Positions 1 through 9,052 are shown, counted from the first letter of the stretch. The stretch is DNA of 64,000 nucleotides from Sphingopyxis granuli NBRC 100800 (GCF_001591045.1 NZ_BCUA01000010.1:1-64000), one strand, 5' to 3'. Made by a program: numbers and translations. Notes: generated by a model not told the origin, from the letters alone.

Positions 1-1
1 G

Positions 2-397
2 GCGCTGACGCGCATCACGCGGCGCAGCGCCCGCCCGCTCGACCCCAGGGCGCCCGATCCGGTGCCGCTGTGGCGCGCGGCGGTGCCGGGCGACGTCCCG
101 CCGCTGCGCGGCCGCGCGCTCGGTCCCGGCTATGTTCGCGGCACGCTGGCGCCCGGGGCGGCGACGCAGCTCGAACAGCTCTTCCTGTCGGGGCAGGCGG
201 CGACGGTCGCCGCCAATTCGCGGCCGCGGGACGACCTGCGGCTGCGGCTTTACGACGCCGCAGGCAAGCTGGTCTGCGAACGCGCGCCGGCGTCGGCGCG
301 CGACTGCCGCTTCACGCCGGTCTTCACGCAGCGCTATCGGATCGAACTCAACAACGCGGGCGCCGCAGCCGCGCGCTATTATCTGGTGGTCGATTGA
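2..397 (+). CDS. C-terminal part of an unidentified protein (5' end outside window)
   Basis: The reading frame is open from the first bases of the window to a TGA at 395-397, so only the last 131 residues are visible. The tail is rich in alternating hydrophobic and charged residues (RLRLYDAAGKLVCE, then YRIELNNAG and YYLVVD). This looks like a beta-sandwich of the pre-peptidase C-terminal kind found on exported proteins; that comparison is a guess from pattern. The two cysteines, in LVCE and DCRF, could form a disulfide if the protein is exported. The TPR-CHAT gene starts only 31 bases downstream on the same strand, so the two are probably co-transcribed and may work together. The function is not recognised. 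Confidence 0.55.
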   Translation, partial: ALTRITRRSARPLDPRAPDPVPLWRAAVPGDVPPLRGRALGPGYVRGTLAPGAATQLEQLFLSGQAATVAANSRPRDDLRLRLYDAAGKLVCERAPASARDCRFTPVFTQRYRIELNNAGAAAARYYLVVD

Positions 398-428
398 GGC
401 CGTCACGGGGACCAAAAGGGGGGACGCA

Positions 429-3275
429 ATGACCAGGGGAATGGGCAAGAGGCCCGCGCGCGCGGCGCTGTTGGCGGTGGGCCTGGCATGGAGCGCCGCC
501 GCGTCGGCCGCCCCCGCCGCCGCGCCTGACCGCACAAGGCTCGACACGCTGATCGCGCGTTTTGAGGCTGCCGATTCGGAAGCCGATCCCGCCGCCTATC
601 GTGCCGCCGCGGCCGATGCGCTCGTCGAGGCGCGCCGGCTCTATCCCCCGGACCATCCCGAAATCGCCGCGCGCTCGCTCTACGTCGCGATGGGACGCGC
701 GGCGGCCGGGGAGATGGACCAGGCGCTTGCCGAGGCGGACCGGATCATCCTGATCCTCGCCGCCGCCCCCGCCTATCGCGCCGACTGGCGCAACGCGCTG
801 AACCTGCGCGCCTATATCCTCAATTTCAAGGGCGATCACGCCGCGTCGCTGGCGATCAACGAGCGGCTGGTCGCCGACTATGCCGCCAATCCCGCGGGCG
901 TCGCACCGCGCGATCACGCCACCACCCTGTCCAATCTCGCCGCCTCCTATCTGGAGCATGGGCGGCTCGACGATGCGCTGGCGCGCAACGCCGAAGCGAT
1001 CGCGGTCGGCCTGACGCTGAATCCGGTGCCGGGCGACGTCGCGATCTGGAACGCCAATCGCGTCGTCTATCTCTATTCGTCGGGGCGTACGGAGGAAGCG
1101 ATCGCGACCGCGCAGGAGGCGATCGGACGCCTCGGCAACGCGATCGGGGCCGATCACCCGATGATGGCCAACCTCTATGCCAATCTGGGCGCGATCCTGT
1201 TCCGGCTGAACCGGCCGCACGATGCGATGCCGATGATCCGCCGCGCCTATGAGCTGATCGAGAAAGCGGGCGGCGGCCCCAACCAGAACAGCGCGGCGAT
1301 GCGCGTGCAGTTCGCGCAGGCGCTGATCCGCGCCGGCCAATATGACGACGCCATCGCCTTTCTCGACGCCGCGACGCCGATCATCGACGCGCAGCTCGGC
1401 GCGGAGAGCGACCGCGCGCTCGCCGCGCGCGACACGCGGCTGATCGCGCTGATCGCCACCGGCCATGGCGCCGAGGCGGCGGCGCTGGCGCGCGACCTGA
1501 TCGCGATCCGCGACGCGCGTCTGCCGGAGGGGCATCGCGACCGCGCCAACGCCCGCGACAATCTGGCGAAGGCGGCCTTCGCGAACGGCGACTGGGCCGC
1601 GGCGGCGGGCGCCGCGCGCGAAGCGGTGGCGCTGCGCACCGGGATGCTGCCGCCCGACCATCCCGACCTGCTGCTCGGCCGCGCGCTGCTGCTGCGCGCC
1701 GAGGATCGCGGCGATGCCCGGCCGGCCACCGATCTGGTCGCCGACGCGCGCGCGCTGTTCGACGCGCTGACCGGCAATGCCCATCTCGCGCGCGGCTCGG
1801 CGCAGGCGGAGCGGCAGCGCCCGGCCTATGGCTGGCTGGCGGAGATTTTCGCGCGGCGCGGCGCGGTCGAGGACGCGTTCGAGGCGCAGCAGTGGGCGGC
1901 GCGCAGCAGCCTCGACGATGCGCTCGCCGTCGCCGCCAGCGAACGCGCCGCCGCCGCCGATCCGGCGCTGGCCGCCATCGCGGGGGAGCGCCGCCAGCTC
2001 CTCGCCGCGCGCCAGGGACTGGAAGCGAAGCTCGACGCCAATCTGATGCGCCCGGATGCCGCCTTCGACCTCGCCGGCCTGACCCGCGAGCTGGACGGTA
2101 ACCGGCAGGCGATCGCCGCGCTCGACGCCACGCTGACGCCCGATCAGCGGGCGGCGCTCCTCTTCATGCCGTCGCGGCTGGCGGATCTCGAAGCAGCGGG
2201 TTCGCGCGCGGCCGCAACCGTCATGATGACCGACCTTGGCGGACCCTGGCTCGTCACCGCGGCCGGCGGCGGCAAGACGCAGCAATATCTGATCGCCGCC
2301 GACGCACCGATCGACGCGCTCGTCGGCCGGTTGCGTGCCTCGATCGACGCGGGCGAGAAGGACACCTTCGACCGCGCTGCCGCCGCCGAACTTCATGCCC
2401 GCCTCTTTCCCGGCGCGACGGCAAAATGGCTCGCCGCGACGCGCAGGCTGGCCGTGATCGCCAACGGATCGCTCGGCGCCCTGCCGTTCGGGCTGCTCGT
2501 TCCCGACGTCGGGAAGCCCGGCTATCTGGCCGACCGGACGACGGTCAGCCGGATGGTGCGCGCGCCGCGCGCGGGCGACGCCGCGCCCGATGCCGGGCCG
2601 GCGGACGCGGTGCTGATCGGCCTCGGCGGGGTCGAGAGCGGGCGCGCCGGGACGCTGATGGCGATGCGGTCGGCAGGGACGGCGCGCGCGATCGACGAGC
2701 TGCCCGCACTGCCCGGCGCGCCGCGCGAACTGGCGGCGCTGGCCGCGGCGCTGGGCGATGACGGCGCGCGGCTGCTGATCGGCGACGACGCGACCGAGGC
2801 GCAGCTTCGGGCGATGCCGGTACCGCAGGGCGCGGTGCTCGCCTTCGCCACCCACGGCCTGCTGTCGGGCGAGCTCGACGGGCTCGACGAACCCGCGCTA
2901 CTGCTGACCCCGGCGGGCGGCGACGATGGCCTGCTCAAGCCCAGCGAGATCGGCGGGATGACCCTGCCGGCCCGGCTCGTCATCCTGTCGGCGTGCAACA
3001 CCGCGGGGGCGGCGGGAACCGACCGACCGCAGCTGTCGGGCCTCGTCGAGGGCTTCTTCCTCGCCGGCGCCGAGCGGGTGATGGCCAGCCACTGGCCGGT
3101 CCGCGACGATATCGCGCGGCGGCTGTCGGTCGGTATGGTCAAGGGGATGCGCGCGGGCGAGGATCCCCCCGCCGCGCTGCGCGCCGCCATCGCGGCGGTC
3201 CGCACCGGCCGCGACGGCGAAGCCCGCGCCGATCACCCCGCGCTCTGGGCCCCCTTCGAGCTCTTCTCGCGCTGA
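429..3275 (+). CDS. Exported TPR-repeat protein with C-terminal CHAT (caspase-like) domain
   Basis: This is a protein of 948 residues. An N-terminal signal peptide (basic start, then an Ala-rich core ending near residue 32) suggests export. Residues of about 60-460 form TPR-like helical repeats, for example the segment containing TLSNLAASYLEHGRLDDALA. Residues of about 640-945 form a CHAT domain, a relative of caspases. The predicted catalytic His809 (in ATHG) and Cys856 (in SACNT) are both present, so it may be an active cysteine protease. The ATG at 429 follows a strong purine-rich site (AAAGGGGGGAC) and gives a proper signal peptide; a longer in-frame extension upstream has neither. It follows the preceding gene by 31 bases, probably in one operon. 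Many CHAT-TPR proteins have unknown substrates, and the role here is unknown. Confidence 0.85.
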   Translation: MTRGMGKRPARAALLAVGLAWSAAASAAPAAAPDRTRLDTLIARFEAADSEADPAAYRAAAADALVEARRLYPPDHPEIAARSLYVAMGRAAAGEMDQALAEADRIILILAAAPAYRADWRNALNLRAYILNFKGDHAASLAINERLVADYAANPAGVAPRDHATTLSNLAASYLEHGRLDDALARNAEAIAVGLTLNPVPGDVAIWNANRVVYLYSSGRTEEAIATAQEAIGRLGNAIGADHPMMANLYANLGAILFRLNRPHDAMPMIRRAYELIEKAGGGPNQNSAAMRVQFAQALIRAGQYDDAIAFLDAATPIIDAQLGAESDRALAARDTRLIALIATGHGAEAAALARDLIAIRDARLPEGHRDRANARDNLAKAAFANGDWAAAAGAAREAVALRTGMLPPDHPDLLLGRALLLRAEDRGDARPATDLVADARALFDALTGNAHLARGSAQAERQRPAYGWLAEIFARRGAVEDAFEAQQWAARSSLDDALAVAASERAAAADPALAAIAGERRQLLAARQGLEAKLDANLMRPDAAFDLAGLTRELDGNRQAIAALDATLTPDQRAALLFMPSRLADLEAAGSRAAATVMMTDLGGPWLVTAAGGGKTQQYLIAADAPIDALVGRLRASIDAGEKDTFDRAAAAELHARLFPGATAKWLAATRRLAVIANGSLGALPFGLLVPDVGKPGYLADRTTVSRMVRAPRAGDAAPDAGPADAVLIGLGGVESGRAGTLMAMRSAGTARAIDELPALPGAPRELAALAAALGDDGARLLIGDDATEAQLRAMPVPQGAVLAFATHGLLSGELDGLDEPALLLTPAGGDDGLLKPSEIGGMTLPARLVILSACNTAGAAGTDRPQLSGLVEGFFLAGAERVMASHWPVRDDIARRLSVGMVKGMRAGEDPPAALRAAIAAVRTGRDGEARADHPALWAPFELFSR

Positions 3276-3409
3276 ACGGGTGCGGGCCGCAGCCGCATTC
3301 TGTGGATTGACCGGCGCCCGCTTTGGCGGCAAAGGCGACGCATCGCGAAGGCAACTGTAAAACGCGCCGTAAAGCGGCGCGCGAAATAAAACGGTTGAGC
3401 CTTTGAAAC

Positions 3410-3483
3410 GCGGGTGTAGCTCAATGGTAGAGCAGAAGCTTCCCAAGCTTACGACGAGGGTTCGATTCCCTTCACCCGCTCCA
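3410..3483 (+). tRNA. tRNA-Gly (anticodon CCC)
   Basis: This is a 74-base cloverleaf beginning GCGGGTG and ending CACCCGCTCCA. The acceptor stem pairs over seven bases, the D arm is GCTC...GAGC, the anticodon loop is TTCCCAA (anticodon CCC), and the T arm carries GGTTCGATTCC. The CCA end is encoded. The sequence follows the pattern of Escherichia coli glyU. There is one imperfect pair at the outer end of the anticodon stem. It lies on its own between the CHAT gene and the CinA-type gene. Confidence 0.95.
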
Positions 3484-3701
3484 TCTTGATGACTGCGCGC
3501 GGGCGCTGATGGTTGAAAAAGCCCAGAAAACTGACTATTTTTGGGCATTCTCTGGCTCCCGGTGATTGCCGATGGTCGCGCGCTTCGGCGACCGCGACGC
3601 CGCAACGTTCGGCGCCTTCGTCGCGGCGGCCTTCGGCCTGCTCGCGTCGCGATGCTACGCCGCCTGCCGCGCGTCACGCGATCGGCGGGCGAGACGGGCG
3701 A

Positions 3702-4460
3702 TCAGATGCCGCCGTCGGTCACCGCATAGCCCGCCGCCTCGATCGCCACGGTGAGCGCCGCGACGCAGGCGGCGACGGCGGCGGCGTCGGTCGAGCGGAT
3801 GACGAAATTGGCGCCGGTGCGTCCCTCGCGGAAAAAGGGATAGCTGCCGATCGCGACGCCGGCATGATCGCGCTCGGCCGCGCGCAGGACATCGGCGATC
3901 TCGCTTTCAGGCGCCCAGGCGCCGATTGTGCGCGCGACTAGCGGCGCGCCCCCCTCCAGCGTGCCGGTCAGCGCATCGAGCATCCCCGCGGTGATGTGCG
4001 GAACCCCCGCCATCAGGAACAGGTTGCCTAGCCTGATGCCGGGCGCGCCCGACATGCGGTTGGGGATCAGTTCGGCGCCATCGGGAACGCGCGCCATGCG
4101 CAGCCGCGCCTCGGTCAGCCCGCCGCGCGTGGTGTAATAGCGTTCGAGGATCGCGCGCGCCTCGGGATGGATCACCACCGCGACCCCCAGCGCCTTCGCC
4201 ACCGCGTCGACGGTGATGTCGTCGTGCGTCGGCCCGATGCCGCCGGTGGTGAAGACATAGTCGTAGCGTGCGCGCAACGCGTTCAGCGCGTCGCCGATCT
4301 CTGCCTCGTCATCGGGGACGATGCGCACTTCGCGCAGGCGAATCCCCTGCACGTCGAGCCAGGTCGCGATCTGCGCGACATTCTTGTCCTGGGTGCGGCC
4401 GGAGAGGATTTCGTCGCCGATCACCAGCACGGCGGCGGTCCAGATGCGTTCGTCGCTCAT
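3702..4460 (-). CDS. CinA N-terminal-type (molybdopterin-binding, MoCF) domain protein
   Basis: This is a protein of 252 residues consisting of a single MoCF/MoaB-like domain. The start (AAVLVIGDEILSGRTQDKN) and the segment FTTGGIGPTHDDIT are the standard nucleotide or pterin-binding signatures of the competence/damage-inducible CinA family. It lacks the C-terminal amidase domain that converts NMN in full-length CinA, so it is the short stand-alone form common in alphaproteobacteria. Members with the COG1058 domain can act as ADP-ribose pyrophosphatases, but activity cannot be assigned here. It is divergent from the glutathione transferase gene, with 68 bases between the starts. Competence is not implied by the family name. 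Confidence 0.85.
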   Translation of the reverse strand: MSDERIWTAAVLVIGDEILSGRTQDKNVAQIATWLDVQGIRLREVRIVPDDEAEIGDALNALRARYDYVFTTGGIGPTHDDITVDAVAKALGVAVVIHPEARAILERYYTTRGGLTEARLRMARVPDGAELIPNRMSGAPGIRLGNLFLMAGVPHITAGMLDALTGTLEGGAPLVARTIGAWAPESEIADVLRAAERDHAGVAIGSYPFFREGRTGANFVIRSTDAAAVAACVAALTVAIEAAGYAVTDGGI

Positions 4461-4528
4461 CCCCTTGCCTTAGCCTGCTGCCATGACAAAACAAGGGTGC
4501 CGGATATGCCATGAAAGGAAGGTGCGCG

Positions 4529-5164
4529 ATGGCCGCCGAACTGATCTTCTACACCAACCCCATGTCGCGCGGGCAGATCGTCCGATGGATGCTCGAAGAG
4601 GTCGGCGCGCCCCATGAAACGCGGCTGCTCGACTATGGGACGACGATGAAGGGCGCCGATTATCTGGCGATCAATCCGATGGGCAAGGTTCCGGCGATCG
4701 TCCATGCCGGCAGGACCGTCACCGAATGCGCGGCGATCTGCGCCTATCTGGCCGACGCCTTTCCGGACGCGGGCCTGGCCCCCGCGCCGGTCGATCGCGC
4801 CGATTATTACCGCTGGCTCTTCTTCGCCGCCGGGCCGCTCGAACAGGCGATCACCGCGAAGCAGTTCGGGTTCGAACCCGAGGCCGATCAGCAACGGATG
4901 GCGGGTTTCGGCTCGCTCGCATCCGTGCTCGACGCGCTGGAGGGCGCGGTCGCGGGCAAGGCCTTCGTCGCTCGCGACCGCTTCAGCGCCGCCGATGTCT
5001 ATGTCGGCAGCCAGATCGACTGGGGTCTGCAATTCGGCACCATCCCATCGCGCCCGGCGTTCGAAGCCTATGTCGCGCCCCTGCGCGAGCGCACGGGCTA
5101 CAAGCGCGCGAAGGAGATCGACAATGCGCTGATAGCGGAAATGCGGGCGGCGGGGCCGGCCTGA
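4529..5164 (+). CDS. Glutathione S-transferase family protein
   Basis: This is a cytosolic protein of 211 residues. The N-terminal thioredoxin-like domain (about residues 3-78) begins AAELIFYTNPMSRGQ and carries NPMGKVPAI, where the cis-Pro lies in the glutathione site, followed by VTECAAICAYLAD, where the Glu and Cys replace the usual E-S pair. The C-terminal helical domain (about 85-205) contains FSAADVYVGSQ, close to the N-capping box of GSTs. ATG 4529 was preferred over ATG 4511 because AAAGGAAGG sits just ahead of it and because residue 1 then matches normal GST starts. It probably conjugates glutathione to electrophiles; the substrate is unknown. It ends at a bidirectional terminator. 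Confidence 0.88.
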   Translation: MAAELIFYTNPMSRGQIVRWMLEEVGAPHETRLLDYGTTMKGADYLAINPMGKVPAIVHAGRTVTECAAICAYLADAFPDAGLAPAPVDRADYYRWLFFAAGPLEQAITAKQFGFEPEADQQRMAGFGSLASVLDALEGAVAGKAFVARDRFSAADVYVGSQIDWGLQFGTIPSRPAFEAYVAPLRERTGYKRAKEIDNALIAEMRAAGPA

Positions 5165-5187
5165 GCGCCACGCCCGACCCGAAAGAA

Positions 5188-5217
5188 AAAGCCCGGCGGA
5201 TCGCTCCGCCGGGCTTT
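5188..5217. terminator. Bidirectional rho-independent terminator
   Basis: There is a perfect 13-base-pair stem, AAAGCCCGGCGGA/TCCGCCGGGCTTT, around a 4-base loop. Runs of A on the left and T on the right make it work on both strands. It lies exactly between the convergent glutathione transferase and Bax-inhibitor genes. Confidence 0.9.
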
Positions 5218-5240
5218 CTCCTTTTGCCTCGTGCGTCCGC

Positions 5241-5969
5241 TTATTCGCGGTTGCCCAGCAGGTTGAGCAGGAAGGTGAACATGTTCACGAAGTCGAGGTA
5301 GAGCGTCAGCGCGCCCATCACCACCGACTTGCCGACGAAATCGGTCCCGCGGACATAGAAGTACATGCTCTTGATCTTCTGCGTGTCATAGGCGGTCAGG
5401 CCCGCGAAGAGCAGGACGCCGATGATGCTGATCGCCAGGCTCAGCGCGCTCGACTGGACGAACAGGTTGATCAGCATCGCCACCAGGATGCCGACCACGC
5501 CCATGATCAGGAAGGTGCCGAAGCCCGACAGATCCTTCTTGGTCGTATAGCCGTAGAGGCTGAGGCCCAGGAAGGCCGCGGCCGTCGCAAAGAAGGTCGT
5601 CGCGATCGACGTCTGGGTAAAGGCCAGAAAGATCGTCGACATCGACAGGCCCATGATCGCGGCATAAGCCCAGAACAGCGCCTGCGCCGCGCCGGTCGAC
5701 AGCTTGTTGATGCCGAAGCTCAGCACCATCACGAACGCCAGCGGCGCCAGCATCACCACCCACATCAGCGGGCTGCCGACCAGCGACAGCGTGAAGCCCG
5801 TCGAATAGGCTAGCATTGCGACGATACCGGTCAGCAGGACGCCCGATCCCATATAGTTGTAGACCGACAGCATGTACGACCGCAGGCCGGCATCGACGGC
5901 CTGATCCATCCCGCGCGCGGTGCCAGGAAAGCCGGACGCCGCCATATTGGGGTCGTTCCAATTAGCCAT
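5241..5969 (-). CDS. Bax inhibitor-1/YccA family integral membrane protein
   Basis: This is a protein of 242 residues with seven likely membrane helices from about residue 37 to the C-terminus. Family signatures include the segment around LTAYDTQKIKSMYF and the terminal FVNMFTFLLNLLGNRE. Bacterial members such as YccA modulate the FtsH protease, and BsYetJ is a pH-dependent calcium leak channel; which role applies here is unknown. The start is well supported by GGAG ten bases ahead of the ATG. It is a single-gene unit closed by the shared terminator. Acidic residues in the last helices, expected for the calcium or pH gate, are present (for example the Asp in YLDFVNMF). Confidence 0.92.
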   Translation of the reverse strand: MANWNDPNMAASGFPGTARGMDQAVDAGLRSYMLSVYNYMGSGVLLTGIVAMLAYSTGFTLSLVGSPLMWVVMLAPLAFVMVLSFGINKLSTGAAQALFWAYAAIMGLSMSTIFLAFTQTSIATTFFATAAAFLGLSLYGYTTKKDLSGFGTFLIMGVVGILVAMLINLFVQSSALSLAISIIGVLLFAGLTAYDTQKIKSMYFYVRGTDFVGKSVVMGALTLYLDFVNMFTFLLNLLGNRE

Positions 5970-6140
5970 TGTTGTTACTCCATATCTGGCCAGGGCATAC
6001 CGGCCATGGGGGCAATATCGGCATTTCGCGCCGCCGTTTCAAGCGAAACCGGACAAGACGCCATCGGACATTCCCCGCCGCGCCCGCTGCCGCGCGACGA
6101 GCGGGATGGCATCGGCCGCCGCCCGGCCTATGCTGGCGCC

Positions 6141-6683
6141 ATGTCCACGCATCGCCTGTTCGTCGCCCTGCGCCCACCGCGCCCGATTCGCGCGATGCTG
6201 CTCGCGGCGATGCACGGCGTTTCGGCGGCGCGCTGGCAGGACGACGACCAGTTGCATCTCACCCTGCGCTTCATCGGCGAGGTCGACCACCATCGCGCCG
6301 AGGACATCGCCGCGGCGCTCGGCGGCCTGCACGCCTCCGCCGTGACCGCACGCATCGCCGGGGTCGGACTGTTCGAACGGCAGGGACGAGCGCACACGCT
6401 ATGGGCCGGCGTCGAGCCGCATGCGCCGCTCGCCGCGCTGCATCGCAAGGTCGACCAGCGCCTCGCGCGCGTCGGTCTCGCCCCCGAACCGCGCGCCTTC
6501 GTGCCGCACATCACCATCGCGCGCCTGAACCGTGCGGCGGGGCCGGTCGCGGCCTTCCTCGCGCAACACGGCGATCTGGCGAGCCCCGCCTTCGCCTTCG
6601 ACCATGTCGTCCTCTACGAAAGCGAACTCGGCCATGACGGCTCGCGCTATCATCCGGTCGCGCGCTATTCGCTCGAACCATAG
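6141..6683 (+). CDS. thpR: RNA 2',3'-cyclic phosphodiesterase (2H family, ThpR/LigT)
   Basis: This is a protein of 180 residues of the 2H phosphoesterase superfamily. Both catalytic HxTx motifs are seen: H39-L-T41 in LHLTLRF and H123-I-T125 in PHITIAR. They are spaced as usual for two-lobed LigT-like enzymes, which open 2',3'-cyclic phosphates on RNA ends. The start at 6141 (MSTHRLFVAL) matches family starts; an in-frame upstream extension has no such similarity. Its last 19 bases overlap the end of the convergent tyrosine phosphatase gene, so transcripts from the two genes would be complementary at their ends. Confidence 0.9.
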   Translation: MSTHRLFVALRPPRPIRAMLLAAMHGVSAARWQDDDQLHLTLRFIGEVDHHRAEDIAAALGGLHASAVTARIAGVGLFERQGRAHTLWAGVEPHAPLAALHRKVDQRLARVGLAPEPRAFVPHITIARLNRAAGPVAAFLAQHGDLASPAFAFDHVVLYESELGHDGSRYHPVARYSLEP

Positions 6684-7138
6684 GTCGCGACCAGCGCGGC
6701 GGCCACTGCGCTGACATCGTCCCAGGTCGCGGCAAAACCATCCTCCGCGCCATAATAGGGATCGGCGACGCTTTGCCCCGCGCGCCCCGGGACAAGATCG
6801 AGCATCAACGCCAGCCGCGCCCTCGCGTCGATCGGCATCAGTGCGCGCGCATCGCGCAGATTGGCCGTATCCGCGGCGAGAATCAGGTCGAAGCGCCGGA
6901 AATCCAGGCGCCCGAGCTGGCGGGCGCGCAGGTCGCCGATGTCGATCCCGCGCCGGCGCGCCTCGGCCTGCGCGCGCGGATCGGGCGCGCGGCCGACATG
7001 CCAGTCGCCGGTGCCCGCCGAATCGAGCGCCGCCTCAATCTGCGCCGCGGCAAAGGCCGCGCGCGCCGCCCCCTCCGCCAGCGGAGAGCGGCAGATGTTG
7101 CCGAGGCAAAGAAAAAGGATTGCGGGCCGGTCGGTCAT
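6665..7138 (-). CDS. Low-molecular-weight protein-tyrosine phosphatase
   Basis: This is a cytosolic protein of 157 residues. The P-loop CLGNICRS near the N-terminus gives the nucleophile Cys11 and Arg17. The general acid Asp126 is in DPYYG, as in all LMW-PTPs. The ATG at 7138 places the P-loop at the usual position; a frame extension to 7225 would add 29 residues with no family match. LMW-PTPs often act on exopolysaccharide tyrosine kinases, but no such kinase is in this window. It converges on, and overlaps by 19 bases, the thpR gene. Confidence 0.93.
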   Translation of the reverse strand: MTDRPAILFLCLGNICRSPLAEGAARAAFAAAQIEAALDSAGTGDWHVGRAPDPRAQAEARRRGIDIGDLRARQLGRLDFRRFDLILAADTANLRDARALMPIDARARLALMLDLVPGRAGQSVADPYYGAEDGFAATWDDVSAVAAALVATYGSSE

Positions 7139-7256
7139 GGTCTGTGCTGGCTCCTGGAAAGAAAATAAAGTTGAACCGGTTTTCAACTTTGCGCGCCCCC
7201 ATGGCTCTGCTAGCGAAGGCGACAAAGCGATAACGGGTCAGGGAGAGGCTTGCCAG

Positions 7257-8855
7257 ATGGTCGAAACCGCGCGCGACACAGAATCGACCGCCGGCGCTGC
7301 GCCGCTGCCCCCATCGCGCTCCTATGCCTGGTATGCGCTCGGCATCCTCTTTCTCGTCTATGTGCTCAATTTCATCGACCGGCAGATCATCACGATCCTC
7401 GCGCCCGACCTGAAGCGCGACCTCGGGCTCGACGACGCCGATATCGGCTTTCTCTACGGCACCGCCTTCGCGGTCTTCTATGCGCTGTTCGGAATCCCGC
7501 TCGGCCGGCTCGCCGACGCCTGGCACCGCGTCCGGCTGCTCACCGCCGGCCTCGCCATCTGGTCGGCGATGACGGCAGTATCGGGGCTCGCGGCGAACAA
7601 GTTCCAGCTTGCCGGGGCGCGCATGGGGGTCGGCATCGGCGAGGCCACCGCCAGCCCCTCGGCCTATTCGCTGATCTCCGACCTGTTCCCGAAGAATATG
7701 CGCGCGACCGCGCTCGCCATCTATTCGGCCGGGCTCTATTTCGGCGGCGGCATTTCGCTGATGATCGGCGGCTTCATCGTCGAAGGCTGGAACGAAGCCT
7801 ATCCGCAGGGCGGCCCCTTCGGGCTCGTCGGCTGGCAGGCGGCGTTCATGGCGGTCGGCATCCCCGGTCTGCTGCTCGCCGCGTGGGTCGCGACGCTGCG
7901 CGAACCGGTGCGCGGGCTGGTCGACGGCGTGCCGACCCAGCCTTCGCCGACGCCGTTCAAGGGCTTTTTCGAAGAATTATACGCGGTGATCCCGCCCTTC
8001 ACCATCCTATCGGCGATGGCGCGCGGCGGGCGGGCGCTGGCGATCAACCTCGGCGCGGCGGCGCTGCTCGCGCTCGGCGCGCTGGCGATGATCCGGCTGA
8101 CCGGCGCGACGCTGCAATGGATCTGCATCGCCTTCGGCTATTACGCGGTCTTTTCCTGGGCCAGTTCGCTGCGCAGCCGCGACGCCCCGACCTTTCGCCT
8201 GATCTGGGAATCGAAGGCGTTCCTCGCCACCATCCTCGGCTATGGCACCGTCGCCTTCATCTCCTATGCGTCGAGCGCCTTCGCGCCGGTCTATGCGCTC
8301 GAGGCGCTCGGCGAGGATGCCGGTACGGTCGGTTTCTGGGTCGGCGGCTCGGGCGCGCTCGCCGGCTTCCTGGGGGTCATCCTCGGCGGACGCATGTCGG
8401 ACCGCTTGCGGTTGCGCAACGAAGCGGGCCGCATCCTCGTGGTCGCCTTCGGCCTGATCGCGCCGATCGTCCCGATCGTGATCGCCTTCACGACGCCGTC
8501 GACGCCCGGCAACGGCGATTTCATCCGCTTCACCGTCTTCGCCTCGCTGGGCGGCCTGCTCGCCAGCAGCGCGCTCGGCGCCGCAGCGGCGACGACGCAG
8601 GACCTCGTCCTGCCGCGGATGCGCGGCACTGCGACCGCGACCTTCTTCCTCGCGACGACGCTCGTCGGCCTCGCGCTCGGCCCCTATATGGCCGGACAGG
8701 TGTCGGCGATGACCGGCAGCCTGTCGACCGGGGTGCTGTCGACGCTGGTCATCGTGCCTTTCGGCCTCGTCGCGCTCGTCATCGCCTATCGGCGCGTTCC
8801 CGACGCCGCCGCCCACGTCATCGAGCGAGCGCGCTCGGCGGGCGAGCCGGTTTAG
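7257..8855 (+). CDS. MFS transporter, spinster-like subfamily
   Basis: This is a protein of 532 residues with about twelve membrane helices. The first helix begins after a 23-residue soluble lead (YAWYALGILFLVYVLNFIDRQ), and the MFS loop motif is present as GRLADAWHRVR. The FIDRQ signature and the stretch GIGEATASPSAYSLISDLFP are typical of the spinster-type carriers that are very common in sphingomonads. The start has GGGAGAGG ten bases ahead. The substrate cannot be read from sequence. It is a single-gene unit, divergent from the phosphatase gene and convergent with sodC. Confidence 0.88.
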   Translation: MVETARDTESTAGAAPLPPSRSYAWYALGILFLVYVLNFIDRQIITILAPDLKRDLGLDDADIGFLYGTAFAVFYALFGIPLGRLADAWHRVRLLTAGLAIWSAMTAVSGLAANKFQLAGARMGVGIGEATASPSAYSLISDLFPKNMRATALAIYSAGLYFGGGISLMIGGFIVEGWNEAYPQGGPFGLVGWQAAFMAVGIPGLLLAAWVATLREPVRGLVDGVPTQPSPTPFKGFFEELYAVIPPFTILSAMARGGRALAINLGAAALLALGALAMIRLTGATLQWICIAFGYYAVFSWASSLRSRDAPTFRLIWESKAFLATILGYGTVAFISYASSAFAPVYALEALGEDAGTVGFWVGGSGALAGFLGVILGGRMSDRLRLRNEAGRILVVAFGLIAPIVPIVIAFTTPSTPGNGDFIRFTVFASLGGLLASSALGAAAATTQDLVLPRMRGTATATFFLATTLVGLALGPYMAGQVSAMTGSLSTGVLSTLVIVPFGLVALVIAYRRVPDAAAHVIERARSAGEPV

Positions 8856-8888
8856 AGAGTGGTCATCCTCGAACAGGGCATCGCCGTG

Positions 8889-8970
8889 TCCCCGCGCAGG
8901 CGGGGACCACGAGCGTCATGACGCCTGCGCAGGCCTTTCGCCGCTCTGGGTTCCCGCCTGCGCGGGAGCA
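8889..8970. repeat. Cluster of short GC-rich palindromes in an intergenic gap
   Basis: Three small palindromes lie together in the 197-base gap between the convergent MFS and sodC genes: CCCCGCGCAGGCGGGG at about 8890-8905, GCCTGCGCAGGC at about 8923-8934, and CCCGCCTGCGCGGG at about 8953-8966. A similar unit occurs at about 44731-44749. Such units are typical dispersed palindromic repeats of alphaproteobacteria and may also serve as transcript ends. Confidence 0.6.
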
Positions 8971-9052
8971 CAAGGCTCAGCAAATTTAGATGATCACGCC
9001 TCGGGTGTGGGGCAAGACCGATAGGCAGGGCGCGGAAACCGGGCCGATGCGC

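Noticed and set aside
348-2855. Open frame of 835 codons on the minus strand opposite the CHAT gene
   Set aside because: It is a GC-driven shadow of the plus-strand gene: Arg/Gly/Ala-rich, without domains, and the plus frame has clear TPR and CHAT motifs.
3484-3701. Short frames after tRNA-Gly
   Set aside because: All are Arg/Ala-rich without ribosome sites and overlap the CinA-type gene's 3' end.
8889-8970. Repeated palindromes considered as a CRISPR array
   Set aside because: The units differ from one another and have no regular spacers; they look like dispersed palindromic repeats.
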